Below, piece by piece: positions 1 through 8,273 of a stretch of 64,000 nt of DNA. The position numbers were made by a program, and so were the translations under genes. The stretch is from the NCBI RefSeq assembly GCF_041107455.1, contig NZ_JBGBPY010000001.1, positions 3,348,001 to 3,412,000 on the forward strand, read 5' to 3'. How positions within the stretch are numbered: the stretch's first letter is position 1; each line of letters begins with the position of its first letter. The notes below the pieces were generated by a model. That model had not been told where the DNA came from. It was given only the letters and a program-made list of their open reading frames with translations, and made no database searches. The DNA comes from Rhodanobacter humi. Its GTDB lineage: Bacteria; Pseudomonadota; Gammaproteobacteria; Xanthomonadales; Rhodanobacteraceae.

Positions 1-1
1 C

Positions 2-961
2 ATTGCGCCGGACCTGCAGCAGGCACTGGGTGTGCCGGTGCAGGCGATCGCCGCGGGCACCTTGCTCACGCACTGGCGCCGCGCGCTGCCGCCGGGTGGC
101 GGCCTGCTGATCTCGATCGCGCGCTCGGGCGACAGCCCGGAGAGCGCCGGCGTGGTCGACCAGTTGCTGGCGCATGCGCCGGACTGGCGCCACCTCGCGA
201 TCACCTGCAACGCGAACGGCAAGCTGGCCACGCAGTACCGGAACGAGCCGCGCTACTTCTCTCTGGTGCTGGACGAGCGCACCAACGACCGCAGCCTGGT
301 GATGACCTCGAGCTTCACCAACCTGGTGCTGGCCGGCAGCGGGCTGGGTGGCCGCGCCGACACGGCCGGCGTACAACGCCTCGCCGGTTGCGTGCAGCAC
401 GTGTTCGAGCAGCAGTCCGATGCGCTGGCGGCGATCGCATACCGCAACTTCGATCAGGCGGTCTACCTCGGCAGCGGCGGTGCGCTGGGCGCCGCGCGCG
501 AGGCCGCGCTGAAGATGCTGGAGATGAGCGCCGGCCGCGTGCGCACGATGGCCGAGACCTTCCTCGGCCTGCGGCACGGCCCGATGTCCAGCCTCGACGA
601 GCGCACCCTGGTGGTGGCCTTCCTCTCGCCCGACCCGGCGGTGCGCGCCTACGAATACGACTTGCTGCGCGAGCTGGGCCGCAAGCGGCTGGGCCTGGCG
701 CGCGTGCTGGTGGGCGAGGGCATCGCCGACGACGTGATCGGCGCGCAGGACGTGGCGGTGGATCTCGCCGGCCTTGCGGCGAGCGACGACGCGCTGCCAC
801 TGCTGGCCGACGTGGCGGTGGGTCAGGTACTGGCGTTCTTCCGCTGCCTCGCGCTGGGCGGCAAGCCCGATGCGCCGGCGCAAGGCGTGCTCACCCGGGT
901 GGTCGAGTCCTTCGCGCTGCATGCCGCGGGCACCACACAGCGTGAGGAGCGCAAGGCGTGA
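2..961 (+). CDS. agaS: AgaS-type SIS-domain sugar isomerase/deaminase (5' end outside window)
   Basis: The reading frame is open from the first bases, so the gene starts upstream; 319 C-terminal residues are visible. The segment SIARSGDSPESAG followed by HLAITCN is characteristic of AgaS-family proteins, with two SIS (sugar isomerase) folds; the second is seen around VYLGSGGALGAAREAALK and FLGLRHGP. Family members deaminate and isomerise galactosamine-6-phosphate to tagatose-6-phosphate in the cytoplasm. The gene overlaps the next one by GTGA, so it is translationally coupled to two sugar kinases, which fits N-acetylgalactosamine or galactosamine catabolism. A GlmS-like or NagB-II glucosamine-6-phosphate deaminase is the main alternative; the family call is firm, the exact substrate is inferred. 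Confidence 0.8.
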   Translation: MAPDLQQALGVPVQAIAAGTLLTHWRRALPPGGGLLISIARSGDSPESAGVVDQLLAHAPDWRHLAITCNANGKLATQYRNEPRYFSLVLDERTNDRSLVMTSSFTNLVLAGSGLGGRADTAGVQRLAGCVQHVFEQQSDALAAIAYRNFDQAVYLGSGGALGAAREAALKMLEMSAGRVRTMAETFLGLRHGPMSSLDERTLVVAFLSPDPAVRAYEYDLLRELGRKRLGLARVLVGEGIADDVIGAQDVAVDLAGLAASDDALPLLADVAVGQVLAFFRCLALGGKPDAPAQGVLTRVVESFALHAAGTTQREERKA

Positions 962-1884
962 AGCGCATCCTCGTCGCCGGCGAACTCAACGTCGACCTGG
1001 TGTTCCGGGACTGCCAGGCGTTCCCCGCGCCGGGACGCGAGGTGCTGGCCGAAGACGCGCTGGTCGTGCCGGGCAGCTCCTCGATGATCTGCGCGATGGG
1101 GCTGGCGCGGTTGGGCAATCCGGTAGCCTTCGCCGGCAAGGTCGGCGTGGACGGCTGGGGCGGCTTCTGCGTCTCGGCGTTGCAGGGCGCCGGCATCGAC
1201 GTGGCCGCGGTGCACCGCGATCCCGCGCTGCGTACCGGCATCACCGCCTCGTTCTCCACCAGCAGCGACCGTGCGCTGGTCACCTTCGCCGGTGCGATCG
1301 GCGCGCTGCGCGCCGCGGACGTCGGCGACGAACTGCTGGCGAGCGCCGACCACTTGCACGTGTCCTCGTATTACCTGCAGAGCGCCTTGCGCCCGGAACT
1401 CAAGTCGCTGTTCGTGCGGGCAGGCAAGTTGGGCCTAAGCACCTCGCTCGATCCCGGTTTCGACCCCGAGCAGCGCTGGGGTGACGAATGGCACGACTTG
1501 CTCGCCGAGGTCGACCTGTTCCTGCCGAACGACGTGGAACTCGCCGGCATCAGCGGATGCGAGTCGATGCTCGATGCCATGCGCGCGCTGGACAATGGCC
1601 GCACCCGCATCGTGGTGAAGCGCGGCCGGAACGGTTGCGCCACGCTGGACGGCGCCAGCAAATTGATCGAAGCGCCGGCCTTCGCGGTGGACGCGGTGGA
1701 CAGCACCGGCGCCGGCGACTCCTTCGACGCCGGCTTCCTGCATGCGTGGCTGCGCGGCCTGTCGCTGACCGAGGCCTTGCGCTGGGGCAATGCCTGCGGC
1801 GCGCTCTCCACCCGCGGCGTGGGCGGCACCGCACGCCAGGCCGACGAGGCCGAGGCGAAAGCGCTGCTGGGGAGCGCCGCGTGA
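958..1884 (+). CDS. PfkB-family carbohydrate kinase
   Basis: This 308-residue protein has the ribokinase/PfkB layout: an N-terminal GELNVDLVF strand, a glycine-rich substrate segment (PGSSSMICAMGLARLG), and the C-terminal signature DSTGAGDSF at residues 248-256 with the catalytic base Asp254. It should phosphorylate a sugar or sugar phosphate with ATP in the cytoplasm. It begins with GTG overlapping the agaS stop (GTGA) and its own stop overlaps the GTG of the next kinase, so the three genes form a tight operon. The neighbours point to an amino-sugar or tagatose route. The substrate (fructose, tagatose, GalNAc or another) cannot be told from the motifs. Confidence 0.82.
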   Translation: MKRILVAGELNVDLVFRDCQAFPAPGREVLAEDALVVPGSSSMICAMGLARLGNPVAFAGKVGVDGWGGFCVSALQGAGIDVAAVHRDPALRTGITASFSTSSDRALVTFAGAIGALRAADVGDELLASADHLHVSSYYLQSALRPELKSLFVRAGKLGLSTSLDPGFDPEQRWGDEWHDLLAEVDLFLPNDVELAGISGCESMLDAMRALDNGRTRIVVKRGRNGCATLDGASKLIEAPAFAVDAVDSTGAGDSFDAGFLHAWLRGLSLTEALRWGNACGALSTRGVGGTARQADEAEAKALLGSAA

Positions 1885-2813
1885 TCACGGTCGTCGGCAT
1901 CAACACCGCGATCGACCACCTGATGCGGGTAGACACGCTGCACCTGGGCGAGGTCAACCGCACGGTGCACGAGCAGGTGTTGCCGGGCGGCAAGGGTCTG
2001 CACGTGGCGCAGACCATCGCCGCGCTGGGCGAACCGGTGCAGCTGATCGGCCTGATCGATACCGCGCACCGCAACCTCACCGCGCGCCGCATGAGCGAGC
2101 GCGGCGTGCTGTTCCACGGCGTGGAAATCGACGCGCCGCTGCGCCATTGCATCGCGCTGCAGGACGCGGATGGCCGGATCACCGAGGTGCTGGGGCAGGG
2201 CCCGCAACTGGGCGAGCGTGACCGCGCAGCCTTGCAACGTGCCTTTCGCCTCGCGCTGGCGGAAAGCGAGCTGGTGATCCTGTCCGGCAGCCTGCCGCGT
2301 GGTCTGCCCGTCGACACCTATGCCGAACTGGCGCAGCAGGTGCATGCGGCCGGCAAGCGCTGCCTGATCGACGCCAGCGGCGAAGTGCTGCGGCAGGCGG
2401 TGGCGGCGCAGCCGTTCCTGCTGAAGCCGAACCGCGACGAGGCCGAGGCGCTGTTCGGCCGCAGCGTGGGCGATCTCGATGCCGCCGTCACCGCGCTGCG
2501 CGAACTCGCCGCGCGCGGCGTGGCGATGCCGGTGCTGAGCCTGGGCGCGCAGGGCGCGCTGGGCATGGACGACAGCGGCGTGTGGCATGCGGCAGTCGAG
2601 CTGGAGCAGGTACGCAACACCGTGGGCTCGGGCGACTGCTTCCTCGCCGGCATGGCCGTGGCGATCAGGCGTCGTGAGCCGCTGCGGGAAGCCTTGCGGC
2701 TGGCGGTGGCCTGCGGCGCCGCCAACGCGATGGATGTGGAAACCGGTTACGTGCGTCCGGACCAGGTCGAGGCATTGCTCGGCCGGGTGCGGGTGCGGGA
2801 ATGGAAGCACTGA
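1881..2813 (+). CDS. 1-phosphofructokinase/tagatose-6-phosphate kinase family protein
   Basis: The protein starts at GTG 1881 (VITVVGINTAIDHL), overlapping the previous stop by GTGA, and has 310 residues. It belongs to the FruK/LacC branch of PfkB kinases: an N-terminal VVGINTAID strand, PGGKGLHVAQ in place of the usual PGGKGxNVA, KPNRDEAEALFG, and VGSGDCF near residue 250 in place of GAGDSF. Next to an AgaS-type enzyme, the likely reaction is tagatose-6-phosphate to tagatose-1,6-bisphosphate. Two positions are unusual: His replaces the common Asn in GGKGxN, and Cys follows the catalytic Asp. No class II tagatose-bisphosphate aldolase is seen in this window. Longer upstream frames starting near 1488 run inside the previous gene and are rejected. 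Confidence 0.78.
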   Translation: MITVVGINTAIDHLMRVDTLHLGEVNRTVHEQVLPGGKGLHVAQTIAALGEPVQLIGLIDTAHRNLTARRMSERGVLFHGVEIDAPLRHCIALQDADGRITEVLGQGPQLGERDRAALQRAFRLALAESELVILSGSLPRGLPVDTYAELAQQVHAAGKRCLIDASGEVLRQAVAAQPFLLKPNRDEAEALFGRSVGDLDAAVTALRELAARGVAMPVLSLGAQGALGMDDSGVWHAAVELEQVRNTVGSGDCFLAGMAVAIRRREPLREALRLAVACGAANAMDVETGYVRPDQVEALLGRVRVREWKH

Positions 2814-2938
2814 ACATCGGCGGAGTCCGCCTACTTGCCGATGAGGATGAGCCATCGGTGTTCGAACAGCTCGCGAGCTGCGGGGGTGCTTTGCTCGCGG
2901 GTATCCAGAAGCGGTTCATTACATTCCGAGGGGCAATC
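2814..2938. other. Intergenic leader of the TonB receptor
   Basis: The gap between the kinase operon and the receptor holds a short hairpin-forming segment directly after the kinase stop (an inverted CATCGGC...GCCGATG pair at about 2816-2844 enclosing GGCGGAGTCCGCC). It also holds a second palindrome around 2868-2882 (AGCTCGCGAGCT) and a ribosome-binding sequence (GAGGGG) just before the ATG at 2939. It probably carries the promoter or an attenuation site separating cytoplasmic from envelope genes. No operator for a known regulator could be recognised. Confidence 0.35.
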
Positions 2939-5900
2939 ATGAATTTCAGCAGGAATATTCCGCTGCGACAGACCGGCCTGGCCACGGCGCTGGGTCTGTT
3001 GCTGGCGTCCACGGCCGCCTACGGCCAGTCCACCACCAGCAGCATCTTCGGCCGCGTGCCGGCGCAGGCCGGCGAAAGCGTGGTGGTCAGCAACGGTGCG
3101 GGTCTGACTCGCACGGTCAGCGTCGACAGCCAAGGCCGTTACAACGCCACCCAGCTGCCGGTGGGCACGTATTCGGTGAGCCTGATGCGCGACGGCCAGG
3201 TGGTGCAGCGGCGCGACAACGTGACGCTGAAAGTGGGTGTCGGCGCGGACATTTCCTTCAGCACGGAAGCCGCCGCCAATGCGGCGAACGCGAAGCAGTT
3301 GTCGGGTGTGAGCGTGTCGGCCAGCGCCGTGCCGCCGATCGACGTGAGTTCGGTGGACTCGCGCACCGTCATCACCGCGCAGGAACTGGCCCGGCTGCCG
3401 CTGGCGCGCTCGGCCGAAGCCGCGGCGTTGCTGGCGCCCGGTGCGGTGACCGGCGCGGGCGGCGCCACCAGTTACACCGGCGAGCCGCTGGTGAGCTTCG
3501 GTGGCTCGTCGTCCACCGAGAACGCGTACTACATCAACGGCTTCAACTCCACCGATCCGTTCAATGCCTTTGGCGGCATCACCTTGCCGTACGGCTCCAT
3601 CGACCAGGAAGAGGCCTACACAGGCGGCTACAGCGCCCAGTACGGACGCAGCGATGGCGGCGTGCTCAACATGATCGGCAAGAGCGGCACCAACGAATGG
3701 CATTTCGGTGCCCAGGTGGTCTACACGCCGGAGGACGGGCGCTCCGCCCAGAACAGCACCTACTACATGAATGGCCTGCCGACACCGGCGGTGGCGGGGC
3801 GCCTGTACGACCCCAATCGCGATGACAACTACTGGACCTCCACCTACGACCTGTACGTGGGCGGCCCGCTCATCAAGGACAAGTTGTTCCTGTTCGCCTC
3901 GGCGGAGGTCAACGACACCGGCGGGTACACGGTCAACCCGGTGACCTCGGGCACCTCGCTGCACTACAAGAACAGCAACCCGAAGTGGTACGCCAAGGTC
4001 AACTGGAACATCAACGATAGCAACCTGCTGGAATTGACCGGCGCGTCCGAGAAGCGTCTGACCTCGGGTTCGTACTACTACTACGACTACAACAACCTGG
4101 CCGACAAGGGCTTCAAGGCCTTCGCCAACGACACCAAGCTGGGCGGCGACATGTGGTCGGCCAAGTACACCAGCTACCTCACCGACAGCCTCACGCTGAA
4201 CGCCATGTACGGCAAGATGACCACGGTGAACTACAACGAGCCGGTGGGTTACAACTCCAGCCTCACTTATGTCGGCGGCTACACGAACCAAAATCCTGCG
4301 CTCAACGGCGGGACGCCGATCACCAATGCCCAGACCATCTCCACGATGGGCAACCCGGCCGACAACTACAAGACCAGCAACCTGCGGGTCAGCCTGACCT
4401 ACGCGCTGGGCAGCCATACCATCACCGGCGGCATCGACAACCTGCGTTCCAGCGCCAACAACCAGGGCAACATCACCACCGGCCCAGGCTATTACTGGAG
4501 CTACGGCCACACCACCAATCCGGGCGCCCCCTTGTCGCCCACCCTGGGCGTTCCTGCGCTGGCCGGCTTCCCGAACGGTGCCGGCGGCTATTACGTCACC
4601 AAGAACGTCAGCTTCTCGGTGGGCGGCCTGACCACGACCCAGCGTGCCGAGTACATCGAGGACAACTGGCAGGTGAGCGACCGCTGGCTGGTGTCCATCG
4701 GCCTGCGCAACGACGGCTTCACCAACTACAACGGCGGCGGCCAGCCCTACATGCGGCAGACCTCGCCACAGTGGGCGCCGCGCCTCGGCTTCAGTTGGGA
4801 CGTGTACGGCGACGGCACGTTCAAGGTGTTCGGCAATGCGGGTCGCTACTACCTGGGCCAGCCGCTCGCCCCGGGTGGTCCGGCCAACGGCTACGTGCGC
4901 ACCTCGCAGTACTACACCTACAGCGGCATCGCGGCCGACGGTACGCCCACCGGCCTCACGCAGGTCTCTGTCCCGGTGTCGGCGAACAACGCGTTCGGGC
5001 AAATCCCCGACCCGCGCACGGTCACGGTGCACAACATCAAGGCGCAGGATCAGGACGAGTTCATCCTCGGCTTCACCAAGACTGCCGGCGACAAGTGGGT
5101 CTACGGTGCCAAGTTCACCCGGCGCATGCTGCGCCACAACCTGGACGACTACTGCAATGCGCAGGCCGTGGTGGACAAGGCCGCCTCGATGGGTATCAAC
5201 GACGTCAACGACGCCACCTGCTACTACATCAACCCGGGCGTCGCCAACACCTTCGCGGTGCAGGATGCGAGCGGCAACTTCCACGACGTGACCCTGAGCA
5301 ATAAGGAGATGGGCTTCACCCACATGGTGCGCCGCTACTACGCGCTGGAAGGCTTCCTGGAGCATCCGTTCGACGGCAAGTGGTACGGCAAGGTCAGCTA
5401 CATGTTCTCGCGCAGCTACGGCAACACCGAGGGCCAGGGCCAGTCCGATATCAAGGCCATTGGCGGCATCCAGAACATGGACTGGGATTTCCCCGAGCTG
5501 ATGGTTTACGGCAACGGCCCGCAGGGCAACGACCATACCCATCAGATCAAGGCGTTCGGCTACTACCAGATCAATCCGGAATGGCTGGTGTCGGGCAACC
5601 TGAGCCTCGTGTCGGGCGGCCCCAAGTACTGCCTCGGCCTGTACGGTACCAATCCGTACGATCCGGCCACCAACGATCCGGATGGTTACGGCTCTGCCTA
5701 CCACTGGTGCAACGGCCAGCCGTCGCCGCCGGGGAAGAACGGGCGCCTGCCGTGGACCAAGCAGGTTGATCTGGGCGTGCAGTACCGGCCGGCGTTCGCG
5801 GACCACAAGCTGGGCTTCCACCTGGACGTGTTCAACGTGTTCAACGGTCAGGCGCCGCAGAACCTGTACGCGGAGATGTATCAGGACAGCACGGGCACGC

Positions 5901-5977
5901 CGGAACCGCGTTACGGCACGCCGATGGTGTTGCAGCCGCCGCGCTACGTGCGCATGAGCGTCACCTACGACTACTGA
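2939..5977 (+). CDS. TonB-dependent receptor, Oar-like, with carboxypeptidase-regulatory-like domain
   Basis: The start at ATG 2939 gives 1012 residues with a clear signal peptide (NIPLRQTGLATALGLLLAS, cleaved about residue 28). Residues ~30-105 form a carboxypeptidase-regulatory/CNA-B-like beta sandwich (SSIFGRVPAQAG ... GRYNATQLPVGTYSVSL). A TonB plug follows around 115-240, including SRTVITAQELARLP and YSAQYGRSDGGVLNMI. The rest is a large outer-membrane beta-barrel ending in an aromatic residue (VTYDY). This architecture is typical of Oar-like receptors that import oligosaccharides in Xanthomonadales. It is the only glycan-type receptor in the locus, so it probably serves all the following enzymes. 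No SusD-like lipoprotein is present, as expected outside Bacteroidota. Confidence 0.9.
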   Translation: MNFSRNIPLRQTGLATALGLLLASTAAYGQSTTSSIFGRVPAQAGESVVVSNGAGLTRTVSVDSQGRYNATQLPVGTYSVSLMRDGQVVQRRDNVTLKVGVGADISFSTEAAANAANAKQLSGVSVSASAVPPIDVSSVDSRTVITAQELARLPLARSAEAAALLAPGAVTGAGGATSYTGEPLVSFGGSSSTENAYYINGFNSTDPFNAFGGITLPYGSIDQEEAYTGGYSAQYGRSDGGVLNMIGKSGTNEWHFGAQVVYTPEDGRSAQNSTYYMNGLPTPAVAGRLYDPNRDDNYWTSTYDLYVGGPLIKDKLFLFASAEVNDTGGYTVNPVTSGTSLHYKNSNPKWYAKVNWNINDSNLLELTGASEKRLTSGSYYYYDYNNLADKGFKAFANDTKLGGDMWSAKYTSYLTDSLTLNAMYGKMTTVNYNEPVGYNSSLTYVGGYTNQNPALNGGTPITNAQTISTMGNPADNYKTSNLRVSLTYALGSHTITGGIDNLRSSANNQGNITTGPGYYWSYGHTTNPGAPLSPTLGVPALAGFPNGAGGYYVTKNVSFSVGGLTTTQRAEYIEDNWQVSDRWLVSIGLRNDGFTNYNGGGQPYMRQTSPQWAPRLGFSWDVYGDGTFKVFGNAGRYYLGQPLAPGGPANGYVRTSQYYTYSGIAADGTPTGLTQVSVPVSANNAFGQIPDPRTVTVHNIKAQDQDEFILGFTKTAGDKWVYGAKFTRRMLRHNLDDYCNAQAVVDKAASMGINDVNDATCYYINPGVANTFAVQDASGNFHDVTLSNKEMGFTHMVRRYYALEGFLEHPFDGKWYGKVSYMFSRSYGNTEGQGQSDIKAIGGIQNMDWDFPELMVYGNGPQGNDHTHQIKAFGYYQINPEWLVSGNLSLVSGGPKYCLGLYGTNPYDPATNDPDGYGSAYHWCNGQPSPPGKNGRLPWTKQVDLGVQYRPAFADHKLGFHLDVFNVFNGQAPQNLYAEMYQDSTGTPEPRYGTPMVLQPPRYVRMSVTYDY

Positions 5978-5986
5978 GCACGGACC

Positions 5987-6042
5987 GCGGCGCTCCGCGC
6001 CGCCTTGCAGCAACCTCCGCCGCCCGGCGATGCCGGGCGGCG
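5987..6042. terminator. Two strong GC hairpins downstream of the TonB receptor
   Basis: A perfect 7-bp stem with a TCC loop lies at 5987-6003. A perfect 11-bp stem with a GAT loop lies at 6018-6042. Neither is followed by a T-run, so they are not classical intrinsic terminators. They may block 3' exonucleases and stabilise the receptor mRNA, or partly reduce read-through into the glycosidase genes. Confidence 0.5.
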
Positions 6043-6116
6043 CATCCGAATCACGTCGGCGAGGTCGTCCGCACAACTGTCTGGTCGAGCCCGCCGCATC
6101 ATCACCCGAGGCCGTC

Positions 6117-8171
6117 ATGCCCGCACCGCATCCCCACTTCCTTCGTTCGTCGCGCATGAGCCTGCTCGCTTCCTGCCTGCTGGCCGTACTGGCGGGTTTC
6201 GGCACTGCGCATGCCGCTGACAGCGTCGCCACCGGCAAGCTGGTACTTGAACCGGGTTCTGCGGTGTTCGCCGAGCAGCAGGGCGTGGAGAGCTTCGGCA
6301 ACGCCGCGATCGAGGCGCGCTGGAGGTTGGACGGCCAGCATCTGGTCGACCTGACGGTGACCGACCGCGTGCACGGTCGCACGCTGGCGGTGCCCGCGCC
6401 GTTCGCGCTGGTGCTCGCCGACGGCAACACGCTGAAGACCGCGGACATGAACCTGCTGTCGAAGCCGCGCGTGGTGCAGCTGCCGGTGGACGCGAAGTCC
6501 TCGCGGCTGGCCGGGCGTCTTCCGGGCAAGGCGGTGGTGGCCAGCTTCGGCGACGCGAACGGCCGCTTCCGGGTGGACTGGAAGCTGGTGCAGCGCGACG
6601 GCTCGCCCTACCTGCGCGAGGAGGTGAGCATCACCGCGCTGAAACAGGACGAGAAGATCGCCAAGGTGTCGCTGCTGCAATCGCAGGTGGGCGATGCCGA
6701 GGTGGAAGGCACGGTGAATGGCTCGCCCGTGGTATCCGGCGACGTCTATCTCGGCTTCGAGAATCCGCTCTCCGACAGCGCGGCATACCACCACGAAGCG
6801 AAGCTCACGCTGTCGCGCATGCTGCCGCTGGAGAAGGGCAAGACCGTGGCCTACTCGGCGGTGGTGGGCGTGGTGCGCGACGGCCAGCTGCGCCGCGACT
6901 TCGCCAGCTACGTGGAGCGCGAACGCGCGCATCCGTACCGGCCGTTCCTGCACTACAACTCCTGGTACGACATCGGCTATTTCACCCCGTACACCGAGGC
7001 GCAGGCGCTGGATCGCATCAACACGATCGGCGAGGAGCTGCATGTCAAGCGCGGCGTGAAGCTGGACTCCTACCTGTTCGACGACGGCTGGGACGACTAC
7101 AGCGGCAGCTGGAACTTCAGCAAGGCGTTCCCGCGGGGCTTCGTGCCGCTGCGCAAGGCGGCGGCGAAGTACGGCGCCGCGCCGGGCATCTGGCTGTCGC
7201 CGTGGGGCGGCTACAGCAAGCCGCATGACGAGCGCATCAAGAACGGCAAGGCGGCCGGCTACGAGATCATCAACGACGGCTTCGCGCTGTCCGGGCCGAA
7301 GTACTACCAGCGCTTCCACGACGTGGTGATGAATCTCCTGAACAAGGACGGCGTCAACCAGTTCAAGTTCGACGGCACCGGCAACGTCAGCAGCGTGTTC
7401 CCGGGCAGCCGCTTCGACAGCGACTTCGCCGCGGCGATCCAGCTGATCGACGACATCCGCAAGGACAAGCCCGACACCTTCATCAACCTCACCACCGGCA
7501 CCTGGGCCTCGCCGTTCTGGCTGCGCTACGCCGACACCATCTGGCGCGATGGCGAGGACGACTGGTACACCGGCGTGGGTACGAAGCGCGAGCAGTGGAT
7601 CACCTACCGCGACCAGCAGACCTACCAGAACATCGTGCTGAAGGGGCCGCTGTTCCCGATCAACTCGCTGATGCTCCACGGCATCATCTACGCGCAGCAG
7701 AACCCGCGCCTCGACACCGACCCTGGCCACGACTTCGCCAACGAGGTGCATTCCTACTTCGCCACCGGCACCGAGCTGCAGGAGATGTACATCACCCCGT
7801 CGCTGCTCACCGCGCAGAACTGGGACACCCTGGCGGAGGCGGCGAAGTGGTCGCGCGCGAACGCCAGTGTGCTGCGCGATACGCACTGGATCGGCGGCGA
7901 TCCGGGACGTCTGGACGTCTACGGCTGGGCCGCGTGGTCGCCGCAGAAGGCCATCGTCACCTTCCGCAATCCGGACGACCAGCCGCAGCTGGCGGTGGTC
8001 GACCTGCAGCGCCAGCTGCAGCTGCCGCCGGGCGTGGCGCGCCGCTTCAGCGTGCAGGACGTGTGGAAGACGGGCGGCGCCGAGGTGCCGAAGACGCTGG
8101 ATGCCGATCATCCCGGCACGATCAAGCTGGCGCCGTTCGAGGTGTTGACGCTGGAACTGACGCCGAACTGA
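6117..8171 (+). CDS. Secreted clan GH-D-like (GH27/GH36-type) glycosidase, copy 1
   Basis: ATG 6117 is chosen because it leads into a signal peptide (MSLLASCLLAVLAGFGTAHA, first Met at 6156 also possible); the protein then has 684 residues. An N-terminal beta-sandwich of ~230 residues precedes a TIM-barrel part. That part contains LDSYLFDDGWDDY, GIWLSPWGGY, QFKFDGTGN (the Asp is the likely nucleophile, as in KxD motifs of clan GH-D), LTTGTWASPFWLR and WRDGEDDW. Related proteins are often labelled alpha-galactosidase or, misleadingly, 'enterotoxin'. An exo-alpha-galactosidase or alpha-N-acetylgalactosaminidase is the best guess, since an AgaS-type enzyme stands upstream. It is followed by a paralogue; the family is moderately certain and the substrate is not. 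Confidence 0.68.
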   Translation: MPAPHPHFLRSSRMSLLASCLLAVLAGFGTAHAADSVATGKLVLEPGSAVFAEQQGVESFGNAAIEARWRLDGQHLVDLTVTDRVHGRTLAVPAPFALVLADGNTLKTADMNLLSKPRVVQLPVDAKSSRLAGRLPGKAVVASFGDANGRFRVDWKLVQRDGSPYLREEVSITALKQDEKIAKVSLLQSQVGDAEVEGTVNGSPVVSGDVYLGFENPLSDSAAYHHEAKLTLSRMLPLEKGKTVAYSAVVGVVRDGQLRRDFASYVERERAHPYRPFLHYNSWYDIGYFTPYTEAQALDRINTIGEELHVKRGVKLDSYLFDDGWDDYSGSWNFSKAFPRGFVPLRKAAAKYGAAPGIWLSPWGGYSKPHDERIKNGKAAGYEIINDGFALSGPKYYQRFHDVVMNLLNKDGVNQFKFDGTGNVSSVFPGSRFDSDFAAAIQLIDDIRKDKPDTFINLTTGTWASPFWLRYADTIWRDGEDDWYTGVGTKREQWITYRDQQTYQNIVLKGPLFPINSLMLHGIIYAQQNPRLDTDPGHDFANEVHSYFATGTELQEMYITPSLLTAQNWDTLAEAAKWSRANASVLRDTHWIGGDPGRLDVYGWAAWSPQKAIVTFRNPDDQPQLAVVDLQRQLQLPPGVARRFSVQDVWKTGGAEVPKTLDADHPGTIKLAPFEVLTLELTPN

Positions 8172-8273
8172 CCGGGAAAGCCAGCGAGGAGGCAACAACG
8201 GCGGCAAAGACACAGCGGCAGTCAATCGGCTACCAACACCCGTTGGGTGACACCCGCACCAGGGACTTCTCAC

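Noticed and set aside
2831-6529. A 1232-residue open frame on the minus strand
   Set aside because: It lies opposite the TonB receptor, its sequence is repetitive in His, Arg and Val, as expected for antisense frames in GC-rich DNA, and it has no recognisable domain.
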